Source of the DNA: Streptomyces poonensis
GTDB lineage: Bacteria; Actinomycetota; Actinomycetes; Streptomycetales; Streptomycetaceae
Reading direction: 5' to 3'
NCBI RefSeq assembly: GCF_014650915.1
Contig: NZ_BMVW01000005.1
Location: 62,001-126,000, forward strand
DNA length: 64,000 nt
The notes beneath the pieces were generated by a model that was not told the DNA's origin, ran no database searches, and saw only the letters and a list, made by a program, of their open reading frames with translations. A program made the position numbers and the translations under genes. This document shows, piece by piece, positions 8,830 through 18,987 of the stretch (positions within the stretch are counted from its first letter, which is position 1; each line of letters opens with the position of its first letter).

Positions 8830-10680
8830 ATGGCGGTTTCCGTAACCCTTCCGGCGCTCGGCGAGAGCGTCACCGAGGGCACTGTCACCCGCTGGCTGAA
8901 GGCCGAGGGTGAGCGCGTCGAGGCCGACGAGCCGCTGCTCGAGGTGTCGACCGACAAGGTCGACACCGAGATCCCCTCGCCCGCCTCCGGTGTCCTCGCC
9001 TCCATCAAGGTCGCCGAGGACGAGACCGTCGAGGTCGGCGCCGAGCTCGCCGTCATCGACGACGGCACCGGCGCCCCGGCCCCGGCCGAGGCCCCCGCCG
9101 CCCAGGCCGCTCCGGCCGCCCCGGCCCCGACCGAGACGGCCGCCCCGGCCGCCCAGACCCCGGCCGCCCCCTCCACCGAGCAGGCCGCCCCGGCGCCGGC
9201 CCCGACCGCCGAGGCCGCCTCCGGCGGTGGTTCCGCCGAGGGCACGGACGTCGTCCTGCCCGCGCTCGGCGAGTCCGTCACCGAGGGCACCGTCACCCGC
9301 TGGCTCAAGGAGGTCGGCGAGTCCGTCGAGGCCGACGAGCCGCTGCTCGAGGTCTCCACGGACAAGGTCGACACCGAGATCCCGGCGCCCGCCTCCGGCG
9401 TGCTGCTCGAGATCGTCGTCGGCGAGGACGAGACCGCCGAGGTCGGCGCCAAGCTCGCCGTCATCGGCCAGCCGGGTGCCGCGCCCGCCGCCGCTCCGGC
9501 CGCCCCGGCTGCCGCTCCGGCCGCGCCCGAGGCTCCGGCGCAGCCCGCCCCGGCCCCGGCTCAGCCCGCCGCCCCGGCCGCCCCCGCCGCTCCGGCTCCG
9601 GCCGCCCCGGCTCCGGCCGCCCCGGCGGCTCCGGCCCCGCAGCAGGCCGCCCCGGCCGCCGCCGCCCCGGCTCCGGCGCAGCCCGCCGCCCCGGCCCAGG
9701 CCCCGGCCGCTCCGGCCGCCGCCCAGCCGGTGGACGACGGCGCGTACGTGACCCCGCTGGTGCGCAAGCTCGCCGCCGAGAACGGCGTCGACCTGGGCGC
9801 CGTCAAGGGCACGGGCGTCGGCGGCCGCATCCGCAAGCAGGACGTGCTCGCCGCCGCCGAGGCCGCGAAGGCCGCCCCGGCTCCGGCCGCCGCCCCGGCT
9901 GCCGCCGCTCCCGCCGCTCCCGCCGCCGCGAAGAAGGCCCCCGTCCTGGAGGCCTCCCCGCTGCGCGGCCAGACCGTCAAGATGCCGCGCATCCGCAAGG
10001 TCATCGGCGACAACATGGTCAAGGCGCTGCACGAGCAGGCCCAGCTGTCCTCCGTCGTCGAGGTCGACGTCACGCGGCTGATGAAGCTGCGCGCCCAGGC
10101 GAAGGACTCCTTCGCGGCCCGTGAGGGCGTCAAGCTCTCCCCGATGCCGTTCTTCGTGAAGGCGGCGGCCCAGGCGCTGAAGGCCCACCCGGCCATCAAC
10201 GCCCGGATCAACGAGGCCGAGGGCACGATCACCTACTTCGACACCGAGAACATCGGTATCGCGGTGGACTCCGAGAAGGGCCTGATGACCCCGGTCATCA
10301 AGAACGCCGGCGACCTCAACCTCGCCGGTATCGCCAAGGCCACGGCGGAGCTGGCGGGCAAGGTCCGCGCCAGCAAGATCTCCCCGGACGAGCTGGCCGG
10401 CGCGACCTTCACCATCAGCAACACCGGCTCGCGCGGCGCGCTGTTCGACACGATCATCGTGCCGCCGAACCAGGTCGCGATCCTCGGCCTCGGCGCCACG
10501 GTGAAGCGCCCGGCCGTCATCGAGACGGAGGAGGGCACGGTCATCGGCATCCGCGACATGACCTACCTGACGCTCTCCTACGACCACCGCCTGGTGGACG
10601 GCGCCGACGCGGCCCGCTACCTGACGGCCGTCAAGGCGATCCTGGAGGCGGGCGAGTTCGAGGTCGAGCTCGGCCTGTAA
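8830..10680 (+). CDS. sucB: Dihydrolipoamide acyltransferase (E2) with two lipoyl domains
   Basis: The domains in order are lipoyl 1 (residues 1-77, lipoyl Lys43 in TDKVD), an Ala/Pro linker, lipoyl 2 (about 138-214, Lys179), a very long Ala/Pro linker (to about 305), an E3/E1-binding domain (about 306-342, [13 protein letters not shown]) and the catalytic domain ending in DHRLVDG (585-591, catalytic His586). The usual actinobacterial annotation is 2-oxoglutarate dehydrogenase E2 (SucB). In actinobacteria the same E2 can also serve the AceE-type pyruvate dehydrogenase, and aceE is nearby, so its substrate is open. AGGAG precedes the ATG. A strong terminator follows. Confidence 0.93.
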   Translation: MAVSVTLPALGESVTEGTVTRWLKAEGERVEADEPLLEVSTDKVDTEIPSPASGVLASIKVAEDETVEVGAELAVIDDGTGAPAPAEAPAAQAAPAAPAPTETAAPAAQTPAAPSTEQAAPAPAPTAEAASGGGSAEGTDVVLPALGESVTEGTVTRWLKEVGESVEADEPLLEVSTDKVDTEIPAPASGVLLEIVVGEDETAEVGAKLAVIGQPGAAPAAAPAAPAAAPAAPEAPAQPAPAPAQPAAPAAPAAPAPAAPAPAAPAAPAPQQAAPAAAAPAPAQPAAPAQAPAAPAAAQPVDDGAYVTPLVRKLAAENGVDLGAVKGTGVGGRIRKQDVLAAAEAAKAAPAPAAAPAAAAPAAPAAAKKAPVLEASPLRGQTVKMPRIRKVIGDNMVKALHEQAQLSSVVEVDVTRLMKLRAQAKDSFAAREGVKLSPMPFFVKAAAQALKAHPAINARINEAEGTITYFDTENIGIAVDSEKGLMTPVIKNAGDLNLAGIAKATAELAGKVRASKISPDELAGATFTISNTGSRGALFDTIIVPPNQVAILGLGATVKRPAVIETEEGTVIGIRDMTYLTLSYDHRLVDGADAARYLTAVKAILEAGEFEVELGL

Positions 10681-10718
10681 CAGGCGCGCAGGGTTCGTCC
10701 CTGGGTTCGTCTCTTCGT

Positions 10719-10756
10719 ACGGTGCCCCGTCCGGAACTCTCCGGGCGGGGCACCGT
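10719..10756 (+). terminator. Strong hairpin after sucB
   Basis: Arms at 10719-10734 and 10741-10756 are complementary over 16 bases apart from one mismatched pair, with a six-base loop. It closes the lpdA-sucB unit. Confidence 0.75.
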
Positions 10757-10966
10757 CGTACGGCCACGTCACGGCCATGTCGGTGTTGGCGAGGTCTTGG
10801 CGAAAAGCACCGTATTGGGACTGTGTCGGGGGCGTGTAAGCCTCGTCTCACCTGCGCCGGGGCGCCTCCGTGCGCCCCTCCGCGACGGCCGTACGGCCTT
10901 ATTGTCTAAAGGTCAACGCCCCGGGGGCGGTAAGCCCCTTCCGGCTCTTCCGGCTAAGGAGCCCTC

Positions 10967-11608
10967 ATGACCGCGCCCGTCGTCCACTCGCTGCGCGAAC
11001 AGATCCGCGAGCACATCGTGGAGGGGATCGTCAGCGGGCGCTGGAAGCCGGGCGAGCGGATCGTCGAGCGACGGATCGCGACCGAGCTGGAGGTCAGCCA
11101 GACCCCCGTACGGGAGGCGCTCAGGGAGCTGGAGTCCCTGCGGCTGATCGAGTCGGCGCCCAACAAGGGCGTCCGGGTGCGGAATCTGACGGCGGCCGAC
11201 CTGGAGGAGTCGTACCCGGTGCGGGCCGGCCTGGAGGCCATCGCGGCGGAACTCGCGGCGGAGCGGCTGGCCGAGGACTGCTCGGCACTGGAGCCGCACG
11301 TCGCCGCGCTGTACGAGGCGGACCGCAGGGCGGACGGCACGGGCCAGGTCCGGCACACGGTGGCGTTCCACCGGGAACTGGTGCGGGCCGCCGGGAACTC
11401 GGTGCTGCTGCACACCTGGGAGGGCCTCGGCATCGAGGTGTTCACGGCCCTGTCCATCCGCTGGCTGGGCACGGTCCAGCAGTCGTACGCCGAGGAGCAC
11501 GAGGAGCTGGTGGCCGCGTTCCGCCGCCGGGACCCGCGGATCGCGGAGCTGGTGAAGGCGCACGTGCTGGGATGCGCGCCCCGTACGGGCAGCGAGCCGT
11601 CGTCGTAA
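10967..11608 (+). CDS. GntR-family transcriptional regulator (FadR/FCD type)
   Basis: 213 residues. A winged helix-turn-helix occupies about residues 8-70 (RIATELEVSQTPVREALRELE), followed by an all-helical FCD ligand domain with His residues that usually hold a metal and an organic acid. AAGGAG lies just before the ATG. The gene sits directly upstream of aceE in the same orientation, and a 17-bp palindrome covers the probable aceE promoter. By position and family it is probably a PdhR-like regulator of pyruvate dehydrogenase; the ligand is not known from sequence. Confidence 0.88.
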   Translation: MTAPVVHSLREQIREHIVEGIVSGRWKPGERIVERRIATELEVSQTPVREALRELESLRLIESAPNKGVRVRNLTAADLEESYPVRAGLEAIAAELAAERLAEDCSALEPHVAALYEADRRADGTGQVRHTVAFHRELVRAAGNSVLLHTWEGLGIEVFTALSIRWLGTVQQSYAEEHEELVAAFRRRDPRIAELVKAHVLGCAPRTGSEPSS

Positions 11609-11752
11609 CCCGCAAGGGTGCGCAAGAGCGCTTCCCCGCTCAAACGGGCCTCTCACCTGCGAAAACCAAGGGAAATTGCGGCACGGGGTGCCCTTTTCAA
11701 AGGCACCGCGTGCCGACTTTCTCGTGATCAAGAAGTTTTCACCGTCAACCCT

Positions 11753-11782
11753 TTGATCGATCATCGATCAGGGAGTTACAGT
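11753..11782 (+). promoter_or_regulatory. Probable aceE promoter overlapped by a 17-bp palindromic operator
   Basis: TGATCGATCATCGATCA at 11754-11770 is a perfect odd palindrome. It overlaps a possible -35 (TTGATC, 11753-11758), which is 18 bases from a possible -10 (TACAGT, 11777-11782). A palindrome over the -35 suits a GntR/FCD dimer acting as repressor. The GntR gene ends 145 bases upstream. The promoter boxes are an inference from sequence only. Confidence 0.55.
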
Positions 11783-11888
11783 CCTCGACGGGCTCCGACC
11801 AGAGCCCTCGCCCTGTCCTGCCAAAGACCAAGGGCACCCCCACCCCTTACCGATGAGGGAACCCCCCTCCGCACCGGAAGGCGGCGCA

Positions 11889-14591
11889 ATGACCGACCCC
11901 AACGCCATCCAGCCGAGCGAGCTCGACCAGCTCCCTGACCGCGATCCCGAGGAGACCGCCGAGTGGCAGGCCTCCCTGGACGCCGTCACCAAGGCGGCCG
12001 GCCCGCACCGTGCCGCGTACCTGATGCGCCGCACGCTGGAGCGCGCCGAGCGGGGCGGCCTGGCGCTGCCGAAGCTGCTGGAGACGGACTACCTCAACAC
12101 CATCCCCACCGCCGCCGAGCCGGCCGTGCCCGGTGACGAGGCGATGGAGCAGCGGATCACCGCGTGGAACCGCTGGAACGCGGCCGCGATGGTGACCCGC
12201 GGCAGCAAATACGGCGTCGGCGGCCACATCGCCACCTTCGCCTCCGCCGCGTGGCTGTACGAGACGGGCTTCAACCACTTCTTCAAGGGCAAGGAGGGCG
12301 ACGGCTCCGGCGACCAGCTGTACATCCAGGGCCACGCCTCCCCCGGCATCTACGCCCGCGCCTTCCTCGACGGCCGGCTGACCGAGCAGCACCTCGACAA
12401 CTTCCGGCAGGAGGCCGGCGGCAACGGCCTGCCCTCCTACCCGCACCCGCGCCGCCTCCCCTGGCTGTGGGAGTTCCCGACGGTGTCGATGGGCCTCGGC
12501 CCCCTCTCCGCCATCTACCAGGCGCGCTTCAACCGCTACCTGACCGCCCGCGGCATCAAGGACGTCTCGTCCTCCCACGTGTGGGCGTTCCTCGGCGACG
12601 GCGAGATGGACGAGCCGGAGTCGACGGCGGCACTCGCCCTCGCCTCCCGCGAAGGCCTGGACAACCTCACCTTCGTCATCAACTGCAACCTGCAGCGCCT
12701 CGACGGCCCGGTCCGCGCCAACTTCAAGATCGTGCAGGAGCTGGAGGCCCAGTTCCGCGGCGCCGGCTGGAACGTGATCAAGACGCTGTGGGGCACGGCC
12801 TGGGACGAGCTGCTCCAGCTCGACACCACGGGCGCCCTGGTCCGGCGCCTCCGCGAGGTCCCGGACGCGCAGGTGCAGACGTACCAGACCCGCGACGCCG
12901 CCTACATCCGCGAGGACTTCTTCGGCAAGGACCCGGCGCTCGCCGAGATGGCGAAGCTGCTGAGCGACGACAAGATCCTCGAGTGTTTCCACTTCTCGCG
13001 CGGTGGTCACGAGGCCCGCAAGGTGTACGCGGCCTACAAGGCGGCCGTGGAGCACAAGGGCGCGCCGACCGTGATCCTGGCCCAGACGGTCAAGGGCCAC
13101 ACCCTCGGCACCGGCTTCGCGTCGAAGAACGCCAACCACCAGATGAAGAAGCTGTCGGTGGACGAGTTCAAGGCGATGCGCGACCTGCTCGAGCTGCCCA
13201 TCCCGGACAGCGCCTTCGTCGACGGCCAGGTCCCCTACGGCCACCCGGGCGCGAACTCCCCCGAGGTCCGCTACCTCCAGGAGCGCCGCGCGGCCCTCGG
13301 CGGCCCGGCCCCGGCCCGCCGCACGCACGCGGTGGCACCCCTCCCCGCCCCCGCCGACAAGGCCTTCGCCGCCTTCGACAAGGGCTCCGGCTCGCAGAGC
13401 ATCGCGACGACCATGGCCTTCGTACGCCTGGTCAAGGACCTGGTACGCGACAAGGAGACCGGCAAGCGCTGGGTGCCGATCGTCCCCGACGAGGCGCGCA
13501 CCTTCGGCATGGAGTCGCTCTTCCCGTCCCTCGGCATCTACTCGCCCAAGGGCCAGACGTACGAGCCGGTCGACCGCGACCAGCTGATGTACTACAAGGA
13601 GGCCAAGAACGGCCAGATCCTCAACGAGGGGATCACCGAGGCCGGTTCGATGGCCGACTTCATCGCCGCGTCCACGTCGTACGCGACGCACGGCGAGACG
13701 ATGATCCCGTTCTACATCTTCTACTCGATGTTCGGCTGGCAGCGCACGGCCGACCAGATGTGGCAGCTCGGCGACCAGCTCGGCCGCGGCTTCCTGGTCG
13801 GCGCCACGGCCGGCCGTACGACGCTGACCGGTGAGGGCCTGCAGCACGCGGACGGCCACACGCCCGTCATCGCGGCGACGAACCCGGCCGCTCTGACGTA
13901 CGACCCGGCGTTCGCGTACGAGGTCGCGGCGATCGTCAAGGACGGTCTGCGCCGGATGTACGGCGAGGCGGCACCGGGCGAGGACCAGGACGTCTTCTAC
14001 TACCTGACCGTCTACAACGAGCCGCTGCCGCAGCCCGCGAAGCCGCAGGGCCTGGGCATCGACGAGGGCATCGTCAAGGGCCTGTACCGCTTCAACACGG
14101 CGGAGTCGGCGGGCGTGGCCGTACCGGCGAACGCCCCGCGCATCCAGCTGCTCGGCTCGGGCACGGCGATCCACTGGGCCCTGAAGGCGCAGAAGCTGCT
14201 CGCCGAGGAGTGGGGCGTGGCGGCCGACGTCTGGTCGGCGACGTCCTGGACCGAGCTGCGCCGGGACGCCATGGAGGCGGACGCGGCGCTGCTGCGGGGC
14301 GAGGAGCGGGTGCCGTACGTGCGGCAGGCGCTCCAGGGCGCCGAGGGCCCGGTCCTCGCTGTCTCCGACTACATGCGCCAGGTCCCGGACCAGATCGCCC
14401 AGTGGGTCGAGCAGGACTGGGCCTCGCTCGGCACGGACGGCTTCGGCCTCTCCGACACCCGCGACGCGGCCCGCCGCCACTTCGGCGTCGACGCCGAGTC
14501 GATCGTCGTCGCGGCGCTGGCCCAGCTGGCCCGGCGTGGCGAGGCCAAGGCGACGGCGGTGAAGGAGGCGCGGGAGCGGTACGGGCTGTGA
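11889..14591 (+). CDS. aceE: Pyruvate dehydrogenase E1, homodimeric type
   Basis: The thiamine-diphosphate enzyme decarboxylates pyruvate and passes the acetyl group to the E2 lipoyl arm. The protein is 900 residues, the size of the alpha2 AceE family. It has the ThDP/Mg motif [10 protein letters not shown] at residues 236-245 followed by the [11 protein letters not shown] segment, and family blocks such as [14 protein letters not shown] and [21 protein letters not shown] stands seven bases before the ATG. Its partners E2 and E3 are about 1.2-4.5 kb upstream. The stop is followed at once by a short GTGACT/GTGGCT tandem repeat. Confidence 0.96.
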   Translation: MTDPNAIQPSELDQLPDRDPEETAEWQASLDAVTKAAGPHRAAYLMRRTLERAERGGLALPKLLETDYLNTIPTAAEPAVPGDEAMEQRITAWNRWNAAAMVTRGSKYGVGGHIATFASAAWLYETGFNHFFKGKEGDGSGDQLYIQGHASPGIYARAFLDGRLTEQHLDNFRQEAGGNGLPSYPHPRRLPWLWEFPTVSMGLGPLSAIYQARFNRYLTARGIKDVSSSHVWAFLGDGEMDEPESTAALALASREGLDNLTFVINCNLQRLDGPVRANFKIVQELEAQFRGAGWNVIKTLWGTAWDELLQLDTTGALVRRLREVPDAQVQTYQTRDAAYIREDFFGKDPALAEMAKLLSDDKILECFHFSRGGHEARKVYAAYKAAVEHKGAPTVILAQTVKGHTLGTGFASKNANHQMKKLSVDEFKAMRDLLELPIPDSAFVDGQVPYGHPGANSPEVRYLQERRAALGGPAPARRTHAVAPLPAPADKAFAAFDKGSGSQSIATTMAFVRLVKDLVRDKETGKRWVPIVPDEARTFGMESLFPSLGIYSPKGQTYEPVDRDQLMYYKEAKNGQILNEGITEAGSMADFIAASTSYATHGETMIPFYIFYSMFGWQRTADQMWQLGDQLGRGFLVGATAGRTTLTGEGLQHADGHTPVIAATNPAALTYDPAFAYEVAAIVKDGLRRMYGEAAPGEDQDVFYYLTVYNEPLPQPAKPQGLGIDEGIVKGLYRFNTAESAGVAVPANAPRIQLLGSGTAIHWALKAQKLLAEEWGVAADVWSATSWTELRRDAMEADAALLRGEERVPYVRQALQGAEGPVLAVSDYMRQVPDQIAQWVEQDWASLGTDGFGLSDTRDAARRHFGVDAESIVVAALAQLARRGEAKATAVKEARERYGL

Positions 14592-14692
14592 CTGTGACTG
14601 TGGCTGTGGCTGTGGCTGTGTGACGGTCGTCGGGGCGGCGGGGCGGCGGGGTTTCCTCGCCCCCGCCGCCCCTTCCCGTCCCACCCCTGGGA

Positions 14693-14827
14693 GCTGCGCC
14701 CCCAGACCCCGCTGTCGGCCTGAACGGCCTCGTCCTCGAACGCCGGACGGGCTGGAATCAGTCATTCCTCCGGCGTTCGAGCAGCGGAGGCGGGGCACGG
14801 AGCGCCGATGGGGGTCTGGGGCGCAGC
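14693..14827. repeat. Nested inverted repeat of a common Streptomyces intergenic type
   Basis: The outer arms at 14693-14710 and 14811-14827 (read as GGGGTCTGGGGCGCAGC on the right) are complementary with one base slipped. An inner pair lies at about 14738-14751 and 14768-14782 (CGAACGCCGG against CCGGCGTTCG). A further copy of the GGGGCGCAGCCCC core follows at about 14847-14860. Very similar sequences occur between genes throughout Streptomyces genomes. It may end aceE transcription. Confidence 0.7.
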
Positions 14828-14928
14828 CCCATAGCCGGGTCGAAGGGGCGCAGCCCCTGGTGATGGGACGGGTAGGGGCGGCGGGGGCGAACTCCCCTCC
14901 CCGTGCGCACACCCGGCATCATGACCCC

Positions 14929-15969
14929 ATGCGTGCTGCCCGCCTCATCAAGATGGTGCTGCTGCTCCAGTCGCGGCCCTCCATGACCGCCGCCGAGCTG
15001 GCCCGGGAGCTGGAGGTGTCCGAACGCACGGTCACCCGGGACGCGCAAGCGCTGTCGGAGGCCGGGGTGCCCGTGTACGCGGACCGGGGCCGGGCCGGCG
15101 GGTACCGGCTGATCGGCGGCTACCGCACCCGGCTCACCGGCCTCGCCCGCAGCGAGGCCGAGGCACTGTTCCTGTCCGGCGTTCCGGGGGCACTGCGGGA
15201 GATGGGGCTCGAGGACGCCGCCTCCGCCGCCCGGCTCAAGGTGTCCGCCGCCCTCCTGCCCTCCCTGCGCGACGCCTCCCGGACGGCGTCCCAGCGGTTC
15301 CACCTGGACGCGCCGGGCTGGTTCCGGGAGCCGGAGACCCCCGCCCTGCTGCCCGCGGTCGCGGACGCCGTGTGGGACGACCGGGTCGTGACCGCCCGCT
15401 ACCGGCGCGGCGAGGCCGAGGCCGAGCGCTCCCTCGAACCGTACGGACTCGTCCTCAAGGCCGGCGTCTGGTACCTGTGCGCGCGGGTGCCGGAGCAGGG
15501 CTCCTTCCGGGTGTACCGCATCGACCGGTTCACGGCGGTCGCCGCCCTCGACGAACGCTTCACCCGTGACGAGGATTTCGCGCTGCCGCGGTTCTGGGAG
15601 GAACGGGCCCGGCAGTTCGCGCGGTCCATTCTGCGCGCGGAGGTCGTGGCGCGGCTGTCCCCGGACGGGGTACGCAGACTGCAGTACGCCCTCGATCCGG
15701 AGTCGGCCCGTGAGGCGCTGGAGGCCGCGGGCCCCGCCGACGGACGCGGATGGGTGACCGTCACCCTCCCCGTCGAGTCGGAAGATGTCGCGCACACGCA
15801 GCTGACGGCCCTGGGGCCGGAGGTCGAGGTGCTGTCCCCGGGGACTCTGCGCGAGCGGTTCGCGGCGGACGCGGCGCGCCTCGCGGAGCTGTACCGCCCC
15901 TACCGCCCACAACAAAACACCGCACTCCAGGTGCGCCCCACCCCTGCAGGCCCGATGCTGGAGCCGTGA
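14929..15969 (+). CDS. HTH/WYL-domain transcriptional regulator
   Basis: 346 residues. A DeoR-like winged helix-turn-helix is at the N-terminus (about residues 5-60, MTAAELARELEVSERTVTRD), then a WYL domain in the middle (about 135-220, with the Tyr/Leu/Arg pattern LKAGVWYLCARV and FRVYRIDRF) and a C-terminal extension (WCX type). WYL domains bind nucleic acid or small ligands. There is no clear Shine-Dalgarno before the ATG, so the mRNA may be leaderless. The stop overlaps the next ATG as TGATG, which indicates translational coupling. Confidence 0.88.
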   Translation: MRAARLIKMVLLLQSRPSMTAAELARELEVSERTVTRDAQALSEAGVPVYADRGRAGGYRLIGGYRTRLTGLARSEAEALFLSGVPGALREMGLEDAASAARLKVSAALLPSLRDASRTASQRFHLDAPGWFREPETPALLPAVADAVWDDRVVTARYRRGEAEAERSLEPYGLVLKAGVWYLCARVPEQGSFRVYRIDRFTAVAALDERFTRDEDFALPRFWEERARQFARSILRAEVVARLSPDGVRRLQYALDPESAREALEAAGPADGRGWVTVTLPVESEDVAHTQLTALGPEVEVLSPGTLRERFAADAARLAELYRPYRPQQNTALQVRPTPAGPMLEP

Positions 15970-16487
15970 TGGACGAGACGGAGTTCTGGGAGCTGGTGGA
16001 CTCGACCCGGGAGGCCTCCGGGGGCGACCCCGAAGAGCACGCCGACCTGCTCGTCGAGCGGCTCGTCCAGCTGGACCCGGACGCCGTGCTGGACTTCGCC
16101 CGGCACTTCGAGTCCCGCTACAACCGGGCGTACACCTGGGAACTGTGGGGGGCCGCCGCCGTGCTGCTCGACGGGGCGAGCGACGACGCCTTCGACTTCT
16201 TCCGGTGCTGGCTGATCGGCCAGGGCCGGGAGGTCTTCGAGCACGCCGTGCACGACCCGGACTCCCTCGCCGACCTCCTGGACGACTTCGACGAGGAGTT
16301 CGACGGGGACGGCGAGGAGCTGGGGTACGCGGCGGACGAGGCATACGAACAGCTCACCGGCACCGTCGCCCCGGACCTCGGCATTCCGTCCGCACCGCCC
16401 GAACCGCAGGGCACGGCTCTGGACTTCGAGGACGACTCCGTTCTCGCGGAGCGCTACCCCAAGCTCTGGGAGCGGTTCAGGTCCTGA
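15969..16487 (+). CDS. DUF4240-type protein of unknown function
   Basis: A 172-residue acidic protein beginning MDETEFWELVDSTREA, with the blocks FESRYNRAYTWELWGAAAVL and DAFDFFRCWLIGQGREVFEHA that are typical of DUF4240. It has no membrane segment. It overlaps the WYL regulator by one base, so the two are co-translated. The function of DUF4240 is not known. Confidence 0.85.
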   Translation: MDETEFWELVDSTREASGGDPEEHADLLVERLVQLDPDAVLDFARHFESRYNRAYTWELWGAAAVLLDGASDDAFDFFRCWLIGQGREVFEHAVHDPDSLADLLDDFDEEFDGDGEELGYAADEAYEQLTGTVAPDLGIPSAPPEPQGTALDFEDDSVLAERYPKLWERFRS

Positions 16488-16574
16488 CTCCGGTACGGCG
16501 GTACGGCGACACCGCGACGTCAGGGCGCGGACCTTGACGAAGTCTGTGCGGCGCCCACGGCCTTCCTGTCACGG

Positions 16575-17525
16575 TCACAACCTGCCCTGCAGCCGGGCCG
16601 CGGTCTCTCTGATCTCCGGCAGGCGGGCCGCCAGGGCGGCGCCCGGGCAGCTCGTCATATAGCCGTCGCTGTGGCCCGCGAGGGCGGGCAGCAGGGCCTC
16701 GGTGCCGGCTGCGTACCGGCTGCGGTCGTTGCTGGAGACGAGACGGACACGGGAGCGCGGGTCGATGTCCGACAGGCCGAGCTTCCAGGCGGCGAGGGCG
16801 GCGATCGCGTCGGTCATCTCCCGGGGCACCGGCACGCCCTCGGTGAAGCTGCCGATGGCCGCTATGCCCGCCGTGCGGTGGTTGAAGCCCTGGGTGTGGG
16901 CGCCGGTGACGGGCCGTTCGACGCCGCCGGCGCGGCCCTCGTAGATCGTGCCGCAGCGGTCGACGAGGAAGTTGTAGCCGATGTCGTCCCAGTCCCGGGG
17001 TCCGGTCTGGCCCGCGTACAGGTGGTCGATGATGCGGGGCACGTCCGCGCAGTCGTATCCGTTCGGGGAGTCCGTGTGGTGCACGAAGACGGCGACGACC
17101 CGGTCGTCGTACCGCGCGGGCGGCGGGCGGCCATGGCGTGCGCCGTCGCCCAGCCAGCCGGACCTCGGTACGACCGGCGGCCGGGCGGCCTGGTGGACGG
17201 AGGCGGGACGGGCGGCGACGGGGCGGGCGGAGCCGGCCACCACGCGGTCCACGCCGACGGCACACAGCAGCAGTCCGGACACGGCCGCCAGTCCGGGCAG
17301 ACAGCCGAGCACGACGAGGACGGCGCGCGGGACACGTGACAGCCGTCCGGCGCCTGGCCGGCGTCCCGCCCTGCCGCCACGTACGGCGCTGCCGCCGCGC
17401 ACGGTTCCGCCACTGTCCACGGTCCTGCCGCCGCGTACGGCGACGGGCGGTTCCGCCCATGCGCGCTCCGGCCCCCGTCGCCTCCGCCGCGGCTGTCCGC
17501 GGCGCGCCATCCGGAAGACGCGCAT
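16575..17525 (-). CDS. Peptidoglycan-recognition-type N-acetylmuramoyl-L-alanine amidase, membrane-anchored
   Basis: The 316-residue protein has a long Arg/Gly-rich cytoplasmic N-terminus, one membrane segment at about residues 67-92 (signal anchor) and an amidase_2/PGRP domain from about 140 to the end. That domain has the zinc-ligand type motif FVHHTDS (His149/150), GYNFLVDRCGTIYEGR and a later His. Such enzymes cut the amide between MurNAc and the stem peptide, or bind the wall. The start at 17525 is the first ATG; a second ATG at 17510 is possible. The divergent neighbour is a membrane protease. Confidence 0.85.
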   Translation of the reverse strand: MRVFRMARRGQPRRRRRGPERAWAEPPVAVRGGRTVDSGGTVRGGSAVRGGRAGRRPGAGRLSRVPRAVLVVLGCLPGLAAVSGLLLCAVGVDRVVAGSARPVAARPASVHQAARPPVVPRSGWLGDGARHGRPPPARYDDRVVAVFVHHTDSPNGYDCADVPRIIDHLYAGQTGPRDWDDIGYNFLVDRCGTIYEGRAGGVERPVTGAHTQGFNHRTAGIAAIGSFTEGVPVPREMTDAIAALAAWKLGLSDIDPRSRVRLVSSNDRSRYAAGTEALLPALAGHSDGYMTSCPGAALAARLPEIRETAARLQGRL

Positions 17526-17756
17526 ATCACCACTTTGCCCCGGTTCCTCCGCTCACGCGATGTGTGGCGTGCCTCCCCCTTGGAACCGACGTCCGGGTCC
17601 GGCACGTTTTCTCCTGTGTTCGCTCCCTTGCGTACGGACGAGCCGGACGACGTCTCGGTGGCCTCCGCCTGAGACGCTCCGGCCGGGGTACCGGATCACC
17701 GGGCCGCCCCACCCGTACCAGGGGACCCGACAGGCCCGAGAGGAAAGGCGGCCGGA

Positions 17757-18947
17757 GTGGACGTACTCGACATCCTGCTGTTGCTGGTGATCCTGGCGTA
17801 CGCGGCGTCCGGTTACCGGCGCGGTCTGGTCGCCGGCTGCGTCTCCCTGGCCGGATTCGTGGGCGGTGCCGCCCTCGGCGTGTGGATGCTGCCCTGGGTC
17901 CTGGAACTGGTGGCGGTGACGCCGGGAACAGCCGCCGCGACGGTCGCGGCCGTGCTGACGGTCCTGGCCCCCGCCGTGGTCGCGCACGAACTGGCGGGGC
18001 GGCTCGGCCTGCGGCTGCGCGGGGAACTCGACCGCGGCCCGCTGCGGGTGGCCGACGGGGTGGGCGGGGCCGCGGCCAACACGGTCGCCGTCCTGGTCGT
18101 CGCATGGGTGGCCGCGAGCGTCCTCGCCGCGTCCTCGTCCCCGCTGATCACCCAGGCGATCCGCGGCTCGTCACTGCTCGGCGCCGTGCAGAACACCATG
18201 CCGGACACCACCCCCGCCTGGTTCTCGCGGGCCACCTCCGCCCTCACGGAGGCGGGCTTCCCGCAGGTGTTCAACCCGTTCGAGACCGAACCGTCGGCGG
18301 GCGTCGCCGAGCCGTCCGGCGACAGCGTCACCCCGAGCGCGACGGAGGCCGCCCAGCGCAGCACGGTCAAGATAGAGGGCTTCTCCGGCACCCAGGGCCG
18401 CGAGGGCAGCGGCTTCGTGTACGCGTCCCAGCATGTGATGACGAACGCCCACGTGGTGGCGGGCATCGACGAGCCGACCGTGCGCGTCGGCGGCGTGGGA
18501 CCGGCGTACGAGGCCCGGGTCGTGCTGTTCAACCCGGACAAGGACGTCGCGGTCCTGCACGTCCCGGCGCTGAACGCGCCCGTGCTCCGCTTCGACGACA
18601 CCGCCGAGCGCGGCGACTCCGCGGTGGTCGCCGGCTATCCGGAGGACGGCGGCCTCGACCTCCAGGCGGCCACGGTCGCGAACCGCATCAACGCCACCGG
18701 CCAGGACATCTACGCCTCGGACACGGTCACCCGCGAGATCTACTCCATCCGCTCCACCGTGCGCCCCGGCAACTCCGGCGGCCCGCTCCTCACCACCGAG
18801 GGCCGGGTGTACGGGGTGGTGTTCGCCCGCTCCACCTCGGACAGCGGCACGGGGTACGTCCTGACGGCGGCCGAGGTGGCGCCCGAGGCCCAGCGGGCGA
18901 GGAACGCCACGAACCCGGTGGACACGGGCGAGCTGATCACGTCGTAG
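17757..18947 (+). CDS. MarP-like membrane serine protease (CvpA domain plus trypsin fold)
   Basis: 396 residues. Four hydrophobic segments form a CvpA-like membrane part (about residues 1-130), then a linker and a chymotrypsin-like protease facing outside. The catalytic triad is visible as His232 (TNAHVV), Asp263 (DKDVAVL) and Ser340 (PGNSGGP). Length, order and triad spacing are almost the same as in mycobacterial MarP, which protects against acid and oxidative stress by processing a cell-wall hydrolase. GTG start with AGGAAAGG upstream. A PGRP amidase gene is divergent next to it, a possible wall-related partner. Confidence 0.88.
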   Translation: MDVLDILLLLVILAYAASGYRRGLVAGCVSLAGFVGGAALGVWMLPWVLELVAVTPGTAAATVAAVLTVLAPAVVAHELAGRLGLRLRGELDRGPLRVADGVGGAAANTVAVLVVAWVAASVLAASSSPLITQAIRGSSLLGAVQNTMPDTTPAWFSRATSALTEAGFPQVFNPFETEPSAGVAEPSGDSVTPSATEAAQRSTVKIEGFSGTQGREGSGFVYASQHVMTNAHVVAGIDEPTVRVGGVGPAYEARVVLFNPDKDVAVLHVPALNAPVLRFDDTAERGDSAVVAGYPEDGGLDLQAATVANRINATGQDIYASDTVTREIYSIRSTVRPGNSGGPLLTTEGRVYGVVFARSTSDSGTGYVLTAAEVAPEAQRARNATNPVDTGELITS

Positions 18948-18987
18948 GCCCGGAAGCGGTTGTTCCGTCCCGTCGTACGCTGCTCCA

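Noticed and set aside
8812..10851. Long minus-strand frame opposite sucB, rich in Gly/Arg
   Set aside because: It is the mirror of the Ala/Pro linkers of the E2 protein and has no start site or motifs.
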